14,451 bases of DNA, from NCBI GenBank assembly GCA_030602145.1, contig JAUWAH010000014.1, positions 1 to 14,451 on the forward strand, written 5' to 3'. Below, one piece after another: positions 6,167 through 13,439 of the stretch. Each line of letters starts with the position of its first letter. The stretch's first letter is position 1. Made by a program: the position numbers and the translations under genes. This DNA is from Desulfobulbus sp. (GTDB lineage Bacteria; Desulfobacterota; Desulfobulbia; Desulfobulbales; Desulfobulbaceae). The notes under the pieces are model-generated. The model saw only the letters and a list, made by a program, of their open reading frames with translations, was not told the origin of the DNA and ran no database searches.

Positions 6167-7567
6167 TCAGAGAATGTAGCGGCTCAGGTCTTCGTTTTCA
6201 GAGATATCGGTCAGTTGCCGCCGCACATAATCGGCACTCACCGTGAACCCCAGATCCTCCCGATCGGAAGCGTCGAAGGAAATTTCATCAAGCACCCGCT
6301 CGATGATGGTGTGCAGCCGGCGGGCGCCGATATCCTCGGTCTTCTGATTGACCTGGACAGCGATCCGGGCCATCTCCCGGATGGCCTCCTCCTCGAAGAC
6401 CAGGTGGATATCCTCGGTGGCCAAAAGCGCCGTGTACTGCTTGATCAGGGCATTCTTCGGCTCGGTGAGGATGCGGAAGAACTCCTCCTCGCCCAGGGCG
6501 TGGAGGCTGACCCGGATGGGGAAGCGCCCCTGGAGTTCGGGAACCAGATCGGACGGTTTGCAGACATGGAAGGCGCCGCTGGCGATGAACAGGATGTGGT
6601 CGGTCTTGACCGGGCCGTACTTGGTGGACACGGTGGTGCCCTCGACAATGGGCAGCAGGTCGCGCTGCACGCCCTCGCGGGACACCTCGGGGGAACCGGA
6701 ACTGGTCCCGCCCCGGGAGGCGATCTTGTCGATCTCGTCGAGAAAGATGATCCCCGATTGCTCGGTGCGGCGGATCGCCTTCTCGGCGATACTCTCGGTG
6801 TCCACCAGCCGCTCGGCCTCCTCCTTTCTGAGTGCTTCCAGGGCCTCGGGCACCTTCATTTTCTTGGCCTGCTTCTTCTTGGGAAAAAACTTGGAAAAGG
6901 CCTCCTGCAGCGAATTCTGCATATCCTCCATGCCCGAGGCGGAAAACACCTCCACCATCGGGGTGGAGCCGGGCGCCGCCACCGACAGTTCGACCACCCG
7001 GTCGTCCAGTTCGCCCCGGCGGAGCATCTCGCGGAACCGCTCCCTGGTGGTTTGGGTGCGGCTTTCCTCCCGACGTTCTCTGTCGCCGCTGTCATACCCC
7101 AGCGAAATCACGTTGGCCTGGGGGGCTGGCCCCTGGGCGGCCGGACGTGGCAGCAGCAGGTCGAGCAACCGCTCCTCGGCCATGGCCGCCGCCTTCTCCT
7201 GGACGCCCTCCTCGGCCTCCCTGGTGACCATGTTGACCGCCAACTGGGTGAGGTCGCGGATCATTGATTCGACATCGCGGCCGACGTAGCCGACCTCGGT
7301 GAACTTGGACGCCTCGATCTTGAGGAAGGGACTCTGGGCGAGATGGGCCAATCGCCTGGCAATTTCGGTCTTGCCGACACCGGTGGGCCCGATCATGATG
7401 ATGTTCTTGGGGGCGATCTCCTCGCGGAGCGGCGGTTCGACCTGCTGGCGGCGCCAGCGGTTGCGCAGGGCGATGGCCACCGACCGCTTGGCCTCGGCCT
7501 GGCCGATGATGTAGCGGTCCAGTTCGGCGACGGTTTCCTTGGGCGTAAGCGAATTGATCCCTTTCAT
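6167..7567 (-). CDS. hslU: ATP-dependent protease ATPase subunit HslU
   Basis: This 466-residue AAA+ unfoldase forms hexamers that feed substrates to the HslV peptidase in the cytoplasm. Walker A is GPTGVGKT (60-67), the pore loop is GYVG (93-96), the intermediate I-domain spans roughly 105-240, Walker B is IIFLDE (273-278), and a conserved Arg lies in [10 protein letters not shown] (Arg348). GARRLHT marks sensor 2. The C-terminus SRYIL matches the conserved HslU tail that inserts into HslV and activates it. A Lys-rich patch (about 229-238) is at the end of the I-domain. The start codon overlaps the hslV stop in an ATGA (7564-7567), and there is no strong Shine-Dalgarno sequence, so the two subunits are probably made by translational coupling. 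The length is slightly above the E. coli protein (443), the difference lying mainly in the I-domain. Confidence 0.97.
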   Translation of the reverse strand: MKGINSLTPKETVAELDRYIIGQAEAKRSVAIALRNRWRRQQVEPPLREEIAPKNIIMIGPTGVGKTEIARRLAHLAQSPFLKIEASKFTEVGYVGRDVESMIRDLTQLAVNMVTREAEEGVQEKAAAMAEERLLDLLLPRPAAQGPAPQANVISLGYDSGDRERREESRTQTTRERFREMLRRGELDDRVVELSVAAPGSTPMVEVFSASGMEDMQNSLQEAFSKFFPKKKQAKKMKVPEALEALRKEEAERLVDTESIAEKAIRRTEQSGIIFLDEIDKIASRGGTSSGSPEVSREGVQRDLLPIVEGTTVSTKYGPVKTDHILFIASGAFHVCKPSDLVPELQGRFPIRVSLHALGEEEFFRILTEPKNALIKQYTALLATEDIHLVFEEEAIREMARIAVQVNQKTEDIGARRLHTIIERVLDEISFDASDREDLGFTVSADYVRRQLTDISENEDLSRYIL

Positions 7568-8109
7568 ATCGATTCGACAACAATGTGGGTGTTGGTGTAG
7601 ACGCAGATCGTCCCGGCGATTTCCAGGGCGGCCCGGGCGATGGCCTCGGCATCGAGAGCGGAGTGGGCGATCAGGGCCTTGGCGGCCGCCTGGGCATAGG
7701 GACCGCCGGAGCCGATGGCCAGGATGCCGTCATCGGCCTCGATGACGTCGCCGGTCCCGGACAGCAGGAGCGAGTGCCTGGCGTCGACAGCGATGAGCAT
7801 GGCCTCCAATCGGCGCAGCATCTTGTCCATGCGCCAGTCCTTGGCCAGTTCGACCGCGGCCCGCATCAGGTTGCCGTTGAACTGCTCCAGCTTCTGCTCC
7901 AGCCGGTCGTAGAGGGTGAACGCATCGGCGGTGGCACCGGCGAAACCGGTAATCACCTGGTCGTGGTAGAGTCGCCGGACCTTGCGGGCCTGGTGCTTGA
8001 TGATGGTTGTCCCGAAGGAAACCTGGCCGTCGCCGGCGACCACCACCCGTCCCTTGTGGCGGATGGCAACGATGGTGGTGGAGCGGATGGGAGTATTGTG
8101 TTGTGGCAT
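7564..8109 (-). CDS. hslV: ATP-dependent protease proteolytic subunit HslV
   Basis: HslV is the N-terminal threonine peptidase of the HslUV complex, a double hexamer related to proteasome beta subunits. [10 protein letters not shown] (11-20) is the conserved mature N-terminus, so Thr11 should become the catalytic Thr1 after removal of a 10-residue leader [25 protein letters not shown] (with the lysine that assists the active Thr), [12 protein letters not shown] and [11 protein letters not shown] are all present. From the ATG at 8109 it has 181 residues, normal for the family. A longer reading from a TTG at 8202 would add 31 residues that look unlike any HslV leader, though that TTG overlaps the xerC stop. 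I prefer 8109 because a possible promoter lies between the two. No clear Shine-Dalgarno sequence precedes the ATG. The stop overlaps the hslU start. Confidence 0.95.
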   Translation of the reverse strand: MPQHNTPIRSTTIVAIRHKGRVVVAGDGQVSFGTTIIKHQARKVRRLYHDQVITGFAGATADAFTLYDRLEQKLEQFNGNLMRAAVELAKDWRMDKMLRRLEAMLIAVDARHSLLLSGTGDVIEADDGILAIGSGGPYAQAAAKALIAHSALDAEAIARAALEIAGTICVYTNTHIVVESI

Positions 8110-8154
8110 GGCAGCGATGTGGGTGGGAGTTGAGAGCAGACAGTACGCCCTTGA

Positions 8155-8183
8155 CCTGTAACCATGATGAAAAAAGGCGTCAA
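8155..8183 (-). promoter_or_regulatory. possible promoter for hslV inside the xerC-hslV gap
   Basis: On the minus strand TTGACG (complement of 8178-8183) is followed after 17 bases by TACAGG (complement of 8155-8160). The -35 is good and the -10 is poor. It would give a leader of about 35-40 nt for the ATG at 8109. No sigma32-like pair is visible, although hslVU is a heat-shock operon in E. coli. Confidence 0.3.
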
Positions 8184-8198
8184 TCCCTGATCCGTCGT

Positions 8199-9110
8199 TC
8201 AACGCGATCGTCCCCTGGCCTGGGGATGCGCCTGATCGTAGACCTTGGATAAGTGATCGATGTTGAGATGGGTGTATTTCTGGGTGGTCGACAGGCTGGC
8301 ATGGCCCAGGAGTTCCTGCACGGTGCGCAGATCGGCTCCCATCTCCAGCATATGGGTGGCAAAGGAGTGGCGCAGGACGTGCGGCGTGACCAGCACCCCG
8401 ATCCCCGCCTTCAACCCGTACACCTGGATGATCCGCTCGACGCTGCGGGCGGTCAGACGGCTGCCCCGCCCATTGAGAAAGAGGGCCCGATCGTCGATCT
8501 GATGGCCCCGCAGAAGACGGGCGGTCATCAGGGCATCGCGTTCCTCCCTATACTTCTCCAGGGCCTCGCGGGCGGCCCGACCATAAGGAACCAGTCGCTC
8601 CTTGTTGCCCTTGCCCCGTACCCGGATCATCTCGGCGGCCGTGTCGACATCCCCCACATCACAGCCCACCAGTTCGGAAACCCGGATGCCGGTGGCATAA
8701 AGCAACTCCAGCATGGCCCGATCGCGACGCCAGAAACGGTCGGCCGCCGACGGCGCCTCGAGCAGGCCGAACACCTCGTCCACGGTCAGACAGGCGGGGA
8801 TGTGGTGCCCGAGTTTCGGCCCGGCCACCCCGGCGATCGGATCGGCATCCATCACCTTCTCCCGGCGAAGAAAGCGAAAGAAGGTGCGCAGCGAGGACAG
8901 CTTGCGAGCCACCGAAGCACTGGCATTGTCGGCATAGAGTGAACCGACGAAGGCCAGCACCCGGTCGGTGGTGATGGCCTCCGGCCCTGTTTGCTCCCCG
9001 CAAAAACGATGGAAAGCGAGCAGGTCCCGACGGTAACCGTCGGCGGTGTGGGGCGAATAGCCACGTTCGACCAGCAGCCAGGTTGTGAAACGTTGGATAT
9101 GATCGGTCAT
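8199..9110 (-). CDS. xerC: tyrosine recombinase XerC
   Basis: This 303-residue protein is a Xer-type site-specific recombinase that resolves chromosome dimers at dif in the cytoplasm, usually as a XerC-XerD pair. The N-terminal SAM-like DNA-binding domain covers about 1-88. The catalytic set is complete: Arg143 (TGIRVSEL), Lys167 ([11 protein letters not shown]), His244 and Arg247 ([13 protein letters not shown]), His270 ([15 protein letters not shown]) and the nucleophile Tyr279. XerC and XerD are hard to separate from sequence alone; the position next to hslVU, as in codV-clpQ-clpY, favours XerC. I chose the ATG at 9110. A second ATG at 9134 would add MGFKISLA, but it lies only about 8 bases from the predicted transcription start. 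Neither has a clear Shine-Dalgarno sequence. It heads the minus-strand gene run. Confidence 0.92.
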   Translation of the reverse strand: MTDHIQRFTTWLLVERGYSPHTADGYRRDLLAFHRFCGEQTGPEAITTDRVLAFVGSLYADNASASVARKLSSLRTFFRFLRREKVMDADPIAGVAGPKLGHHIPACLTVDEVFGLLEAPSAADRFWRRDRAMLELLYATGIRVSELVGCDVGDVDTAAEMIRVRGKGNKERLVPYGRAAREALEKYREERDALMTARLLRGHQIDDRALFLNGRGSRLTARSVERIIQVYGLKAGIGVLVTPHVLRHSFATHMLEMGADLRTVQELLGHASLSTTQKYTHLNIDHLSKVYDQAHPQARGRSR

Positions 9111-9147
9111 TGCCAAAGAGATCTTGAAACCCATGGGGAGAAAGTTT

Positions 9148-9191
9148 AGTATAGACGATTACCTTTGCCCGAACGGTTCGGCAAATAAAAT
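9148..9191. promoter_or_regulatory. divergent promoter region xerC/xseB with a shared 22-bp dyad
   Basis: TATACT on the minus strand (complement of 9148-9153) is a -10 for xerC, and TAAAAT on the plus strand (9186-9191) is a -10 for xseB. Between them an inverted repeat at 9164-9185 has the left half TTTGCCCGAAC and the right half, read in reverse complement, TTTGCCGAAC. With 17-base spacing the -35 positions of both promoters (9171-9176 minus, 9163-9168 plus) fall inside the dyad, and neither is close to TTGACA. A regulator bound there could control both directions. The regulator is unknown. Confidence 0.45.
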
Positions 9192-9220
9192 CGCTCGCAA
9201 CTTTGTGCTGGGACCGCTGC

Positions 9221-9469
9221 ATGGCGAAAAAAACCTTCGAACAAGCCCTGGCCAGACTCGAACAGCTCACCGAGGAATTGGAAGCCGGAGAACTCAGTCT
9301 GGAAAAAAGCCTGGAGAAATTCAACGAGGGCATGGCACTGGTCCAGTTTTGCAGCGGCAGGCTCGATGAAGCCAAGCAGCAGGTGGAACTGCTGCTCAAC
9401 AAGGACGGCAAGCTGACCGGCGTACCCTTTGCAGAGGACAACGGTGGAGATCAAAAGCTATCTGAATGA
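9221..9469 (+). CDS. xseB: exodeoxyribonuclease VII small subunit
   Basis: The 82-residue protein has the size and heptad-rich helical character of XseB, which binds the large subunit XseA to form exonuclease VII, a single-strand-specific exonuclease acting in both directions. The family block FEQALARLEQLTEELEAGEL, then LEKSLEKFNEGM and a C-terminal helix around LDEAKQQVELLL, is well conserved. The ATG at 9221 gives the standard MAKKTFEQ-like N-terminus; a TTG at 9203 is in frame but less likely. Only a weak GGGA (9210-9213) precedes it. No xseA is in the window. The last 26 bases overlap ispA in another frame, and together with dxs the three genes form one plus-strand operon, an order also seen in E. 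coli. Confidence 0.93.
   Translation: MAKKTFEQALARLEQLTEELEAGELSLEKSLEKFNEGMALVQFCSGRLDEAKQQVELLLNKDGKLTGVPFAEDNGGDQKLSE
9433..9438 (+). promoter_or_regulatory. ribosome-binding site that fixes a GTG start for ispA
   Basis: AGAGGA within the end of xseB lies five bases before GTG 9444-9446. The alternative in-frame TTG at 9429 has no comparable site, so GTG is preferred. Confidence 0.6.
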
Positions 9470-10340
9470 ACAACGGCAGCGGGTCGAGCACCGGCTGGCC
9501 ACCCTGATGCTTGCGCCCATCGGCGCCTTTGCCGAGCACATCGAGGCGATGCGCTACAGCCTGTTCGCCGGCGGCAAGCGTATCCGGCCCATCCTCTGCC
9601 TGGCCGGGGCCGAGGCGGTGGACGACGACGAGGCCGTCGGACAACGCGCCCTGACTGTGGCCTGCGCCCTGGAGTACATCCACACCTACTCCCTGATCCA
9701 CGACGACCTGCCGGCCATGGACGATGACGACCTTCGGCGGGGCAAACCGACCAACCACACGGTCTTCGGCGAGGCGGCGGCCATACTCGCCGGCGACGGC
9801 CTGCTGACCTTCGCCTTCGAACTGCTCAGCGGCCCGGCCTCGGCGGCCATCGCCGACCAGGCCCGGCTTCGTATCATCCACACCATCGCCCATGCGGCCG
9901 GCCCCCTGGGCATGGTCGGCGGTCAATCCCTGGACATGCTCTACGAGGGCCAGCCGGTCGGGTACGATGAACTGCGCCGCATCCACCGCAGCAAGACCGG
10001 AGCGCTGATCACCGCCTCCGTGGTCTGCGGCGCCCTTGTCGCCGGCGGCAACGACGAGCAGACAGCAGCCCTCCGGACCTACGGCGACCATATCGGCCTC
10101 GCCTTCCAGATCGTCGACGACCTCCTCGATGTCGAGGCCACCACCGCCCAACTGGGTAAACCGGCGGGCAGCGACCTCCAGTCGGAAAAGGCTACCTATC
10201 CCTCGTTGTTCGGCCGGGACACCTCCAGGACCATGGCCCGCGAGGCGGTCCAGGAGGCGGTGGTGGCCCTGGCCAATTTCGACCACCGGGCCGACCCGCT
10301 CCGCTCCCTGGCCCATTACATCGTTGACCGGAACAAATAG
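9444..10340 (+). CDS. ispA: farnesyl diphosphate synthase (short-chain polyprenyl synthase)
   Basis: This 298-residue cytosolic enzyme condenses IPP with DMAPP and GPP to farnesyl diphosphate, the precursor of quinone side chains, undecaprenyl carriers and other isoprenoids. GGKRIRP (43-49) binds IPP. The first Asp-rich motif is DDLPAMDDDDLRRGK (87-101), the second is FQIVDDLLD (222-230, with Asp225, Asp226 and Asp229), both Mg-diphosphate sites. The residues before the first motif, TYSLIH, match the E. coli IspA pattern (an aromatic residue five positions upstream of the first Asp), so a C15 product is likely, though GGPP synthesis cannot be excluded. A GTG at 9444 with AGAGGA upstream is the best start and gives the usual length. 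It overlaps xseB by 26 bases and ends two bases before dxs. Confidence 0.94.
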   Translation: MEIKSYLNEQRQRVEHRLATLMLAPIGAFAEHIEAMRYSLFAGGKRIRPILCLAGAEAVDDDEAVGQRALTVACALEYIHTYSLIHDDLPAMDDDDLRRGKPTNHTVFGEAAAILAGDGLLTFAFELLSGPASAAIADQARLRIIHTIAHAAGPLGMVGGQSLDMLYEGQPVGYDELRRIHRSKTGALITASVVCGALVAGGNDEQTAALRTYGDHIGLAFQIVDDLLDVEATTAQLGKPAGSDLQSEKATYPSLFGRDTSRTMAREAVQEAVVALANFDHRADPLRSLAHYIVDRNK

Positions 10341-10342
10341 GC

Positions 10343-12265
10343 ATGTTGATCGCCGACACCCTGACATCCCGCGCCGGCACCCTGCTGGACGCCATCGACT
10401 CACCCCGCGACCTGCGGAGCCTTAGCCTGCCCGATCTGGAGCAGTTGGCCCAGGAACTCCGGGAAACCATCATCGCCACCGTCGCCGAGACCGGCGGCCA
10501 TCTCGCCCCCAGCCTTGGCGTGGTCGAGCTGACCCTGGCGCTGCATACAGTCTTTGACACCCCCCGCGACCGGCTCATCTGGGACGTGGGCCATCAGGCC
10601 TACGCCCACAAGCTGCTCACCGGCCGCCGCGACCGGTTCCGCACCCTGCGTTGCTACAAGGGGCTCTCCGGTTTTCCCAAGCGGTCCGAAAGCGAATACG
10701 ACCCGGTTGAGGCCGGTCACAGTTCCACCTCGATCTCCTACGGACTGGGCATGTCGGCGGCCAAAGCCCTCCGGAGCGATGGCGGCAAGGTCATCGCCGT
10801 CATCGGCGACGGTTCGATGACCGCCGGCCTGGCCTTCGAGGGACTCAACCACGCCGGCGACCTGGGCCGGGACTTGGTGGTGATCCTCAACGACAACGAG
10901 ATGTCGATCTCGAAAAACGTCGGCGCGCTCTCCAGTTTCCTCAGCCGAAAAATGACCGGCAAGACCATCCGGCGCCTGCGCGATCACATTGAAGAGCGGC
11001 TGATGGCATTGTCTTCGGTGGGCGAGAACATCCTCACCGTGCTCCGCAAGAGCGAGGAGAGCCTCAAAGGGTTCTTCACTCCGGGCATGCTGTTTGAGGC
11101 CCTCAAATTCAAGTATGTCGGCCCGATTCCGGGACACGAACTCGGCGACCTGATCGCCACCCTTGAAAACGTGCGCGACCACAACCACGGTCCGGTGCTG
11201 GTCCATGTGATCACCACCAAGGGCAAGGGCTATGCGCCCGCCGAAGCCCATCCCGGTGATTATCACGGCATCGGTCCCTTTGACGTGGCCACCGGGGCGC
11301 CGAAAAAGAACCCGAAGACCGCCATCTCCTACACCAAGGTGTTCGGCCAGACCCTCTGCCGTCTGGCCCGGCAGGACAACCGGGTGGTGGCAATCACCGC
11401 CGCCATGCCCGGCGGCACCGGCATGCTGTCCTTTGCCGCCGAATTTCCTGACCGGTTCTTCGATGTCGGCATCGCCGAGCAGCACGCGGTCACCTTTGCC
11501 GCCGGGGTGGCAACCGAAGGGCTGCGCCCGGTGTTCGCCGTCTACTCCTCGTTCATGCAGCGGGCTCTGGACCAGTTGATCCACGATGTCTGCCTGCCCA
11601 ACCTGCCGGTGACCATCGCCCTGGACCGCAGCGGTGTGGTTGGCGCCGACGGACCCACCCATCACGGCGTCTTCGATCTTGCCTTCCTCCGCTCCATCCC
11701 CAACCTGACGGTGATGGCCCCGGGGGACGAAAACGAACTCCAGCACATGCTCCATACCGCCCTGAGCCACAATGGTCCGGTGGTGGTCCGCTATCCCCGG
11801 GGCAGCGGCGAGGGCGTGCCCCTGGACGGGGATTTCCGTCGCCTGGATATCGGCAAGGGCGAACTGCTCAGGGAGGGCGACGACGTTCTTCTCGTGCCGG
11901 TGGGCAACCGCGTTCATCCCGCTCTGGCAGCCGCGGACCGATTGGCGGTGCAGGGCATCACCGCCGCCGTGATCAACCCCCGCTTCGTCCGACCGCTGGA
12001 CACCGACCTGATCGCTGCCTGGGCGACACGGGTCGGCCGGGTGGTCACCATTGAGGACAACTGCATCCAGGGCGGTTTTGGCAGCGCGGTTCTTCAGGCA
12101 CTGAGCGAACGGGGGCTCCATCCGTCCTTCACCATCTTGGGCTACCCGGACCACTTCGTCGAACAGGGCCCCCAGGCCACCCTATGGGCCGATGCCGGCA
12201 TCGACACCGACGGCATCGTCCGCAGTGTGCTGGGCCTGATCGGGGCCGGCCTCAACGATCAATGA
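10343..12265 (+). CDS. dxs: 1-deoxy-D-xylulose-5-phosphate synthase
   Basis: This 640-residue thiamine diphosphate enzyme makes DXP from pyruvate and glyceraldehyde 3-phosphate, the entry step of the MEP isoprenoid pathway. ETGGHLAPSLG (49-59, His53) and DVGHQAYAHKLLTGR (81-95, His84) carry the two conserved histidines. GDGSMTAGLAFEGLNHAG (155-172) to LND (182-184) is the ThDP-binding motif. DVGIAEQHAVTFAAG contains Glu379, the cofactor-activating glutamate. DRSGVVGADGPTHHGVFD is the pyrimidine-domain substrate loop, and EDNCIQGGFGSAV lies in the C-terminal transketolase-like domain. The ATG follows the ispA stop by two bases. The Shine-Dalgarno sequence is weak, so coupling to ispA is probable. 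Having dxs directly behind ispA links the first and a late step of isoprenoid synthesis. Confidence 0.97.
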   Translation: MLIADTLTSRAGTLLDAIDSPRDLRSLSLPDLEQLAQELRETIIATVAETGGHLAPSLGVVELTLALHTVFDTPRDRLIWDVGHQAYAHKLLTGRRDRFRTLRCYKGLSGFPKRSESEYDPVEAGHSSTSISYGLGMSAAKALRSDGGKVIAVIGDGSMTAGLAFEGLNHAGDLGRDLVVILNDNEMSISKNVGALSSFLSRKMTGKTIRRLRDHIEERLMALSSVGENILTVLRKSEESLKGFFTPGMLFEALKFKYVGPIPGHELGDLIATLENVRDHNHGPVLVHVITTKGKGYAPAEAHPGDYHGIGPFDVATGAPKKNPKTAISYTKVFGQTLCRLARQDNRVVAITAAMPGGTGMLSFAAEFPDRFFDVGIAEQHAVTFAAGVATEGLRPVFAVYSSFMQRALDQLIHDVCLPNLPVTIALDRSGVVGADGPTHHGVFDLAFLRSIPNLTVMAPGDENELQHMLHTALSHNGPVVVRYPRGSGEGVPLDGDFRRLDIGKGELLREGDDVLLVPVGNRVHPALAAADRLAVQGITAAVINPRFVRPLDTDLIAAWATRVGRVVTIEDNCIQGGFGSAVLQALSERGLHPSFTILGYPDHFVEQGPQATLWADAGIDTDGIVRSVLGLIGAGLNDQ

Positions 12266-12327
12266 AAACCTTGCACTCCGGCTTGGCACCGCTTCCGCAA
12301 CCAGCACTATTGATGTAAAAAAACAGC

Positions 12328-12361
12328 GGGGGCGGCCTCGTCCTGTTGCGAAGCCGCCCCC
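12328..12361 (-). terminator. terminator hairpin between dxs and the epimerase gene
   Basis: GGGGGCGGC (12328-12336) pairs with GCCGCCCCC (12353-12361). An inner TCG/CGA (12338-12340, 12349-12351) extends the stem with an imperfect step. On the minus strand the hairpin is followed by GCTG and then seven T's (complement of 12317-12323), so it works best for the epimerase gene. For dxs the hairpin is present but only ATTTCC follows. Confidence 0.8.
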
Positions 12362-12400
12362 CATTTCCTCCCTGAGCAACGGGATGTCATCCCTTTGCGG

Positions 12401-13420
12401 TCAGACCCGATAGTAGCCCCGATACCACTCCACAAACCTGCTGATGCCCGTTTCGATGGAGGTGGCCGGCTTGAAACCCACCGCCGCCACCAGGTCGGCG
12501 ACATCGGCATAGGTGGCCGGCACGTCACCGTCCTGCATGGGCAGGAAATTCTTTTTCGCCGTGCGGCCCAGGCACTGCTCCAGCACCTCGATATACCGCA
12601 TCAATCGTTCCTTCTTGTTGTTGCCGATGTTGTAGACCCGCCAGGGACAGTAGCTGGTGGCCGCATCGGGTGCCTCGCCGCTCCAGGAAGGGTCGGGGGC
12701 CGCCGCATGGTCGATCACCCGCACCACCCCCTCGACGATGTCATCGATGTAGGTGAAATCCCGCTCCATGTTGCCATTGTTGAACACGTCGATGGGCCGA
12801 TCTTCCAAAATGGCCTTGGTGAAGAGGAACAGGGCCATGTCCGGCCGACCCCAGGGACCGTAGACGGTGAAAAAACGCAGGCCGGTGGTGGGGATGCCGA
12901 ACAGGTGGCTGTAGGTGTGGGCCATCAGCTCGTTGGCCTTCTTCGAGGCGGCATAGAGCGAGACCGGATGGTCGACATTGTCATGCACCGAAAATGGCAT
13001 CCTGGTGTTGGCACCGTAGACCGAACTCGACGAGGCATAGACCAGATGCTTGACCCCGGAGTGCCGGCAGCCCTCGAGGAGGTTGACAAAACCGACCAGG
13101 TTGGTGTCAACGTAGGAATGGGGGTTGATCAGCGAGTACCGTACCCCTGCCTGGGCGGCCAGATTGACCACCGCATCAAACCGCTGCTCCTCGAACAGGG
13201 CGGCGGTCCGTTCGCGGTCGGCCATGTCGAACTCAGCATGGCTATACGTAGCGTGGCCCAGCAGTTGGGCCAGCCGGTCCCGTTTCAGTCGGGGGTCGTA
13301 ATAGTCGTTGAGATTGTCCAGCCCGACCACCCGCCTGCCCTCGGCCAGAAGCCGCAGGGCCAGCGCATGGCCGATGAACCCGGCCGATCCGGTGATCAGG
13401 ATGGTCTGCGGTGTGTCCAC
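12401..13420 (-). CDS. NAD-dependent sugar nucleotide epimerase, probably UDP-glucuronate 4-epimerase
   Basis: This 339-residue extended short-chain dehydrogenase most likely interconverts UDP-glucuronate and UDP-galacturonate for surface polysaccharide. The Rossmann motif is GSAGFIG (11-17), Asp35 in GLDNLNDYY is the NAD-selective acidic residue, and the catalytic set is Ser130-132 (YASSSSVYG) with Tyr156 and Lys160 (YAASKK). [19 protein letters not shown] and [20 protein letters not shown] are the blocks typical of the CapI/LpsL-type glucuronate epimerases, which separates it from plain GalE and from dTDP-glucose dehydratases. The start is GTG at 13420, supported by AAGGAGG seven bases upstream; the next ATG codons lie well inside the Rossmann fold. 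It follows the aldolase gene by 19 bases on the same strand and ends before a terminator. Substrate is inferred from family resemblance only. Confidence 0.87.
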   Translation of the reverse strand: MDTPQTILITGSAGFIGHALALRLLAEGRRVVGLDNLNDYYDPRLKRDRLAQLLGHATYSHAEFDMADRERTAALFEEQRFDAVVNLAAQAGVRYSLINPHSYVDTNLVGFVNLLEGCRHSGVKHLVYASSSSVYGANTRMPFSVHDNVDHPVSLYAASKKANELMAHTYSHLFGIPTTGLRFFTVYGPWGRPDMALFLFTKAILEDRPIDVFNNGNMERDFTYIDDIVEGVVRVIDHAAAPDPSWSGEAPDAATSYCPWRVYNIGNNKKERLMRYIEVLEQCLGRTAKKNFLPMQDGDVPATYADVADLVAAVGFKPATSIETGISRFVEWYRGYYRV

Positions 13421-13427
13421 TCAAATC

Positions 13428-13434
13428 CCTCCTT
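13428..13434 (-). promoter_or_regulatory. strong ribosome-binding site for the GTG start of the epimerase gene
   Basis: AAGGAGG on the minus strand lies seven bases before GTG 13418-13420 and inside the 19-base gap after the aldolase stop. It explains why a GTG start is acceptable here. Confidence 0.75.
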
Positions 13435-13439
13435 GCGGT

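Noticed and set aside
4709..7267. An 852-codon open frame on the plus strand
   Set aside because: It runs antisense through the SAM hydrolase, zinc-ribbon gene and hslU, all of which have clear motifs on the minus strand. The frame is rich in Gly, Asp, Gln and His and has no family motif.
8199..9110. Phage or integron integrase with an attachment site
   Set aside because: The protein has the normal XerC/XerD length and sits in a conserved housekeeping order with hslVU; no tRNA, attachment repeats or cargo genes are nearby.
10400..12154. A 584-codon open frame on the minus strand
   Set aside because: It is antisense to dxs and shows no motif; same cause as the other long antisense frames.
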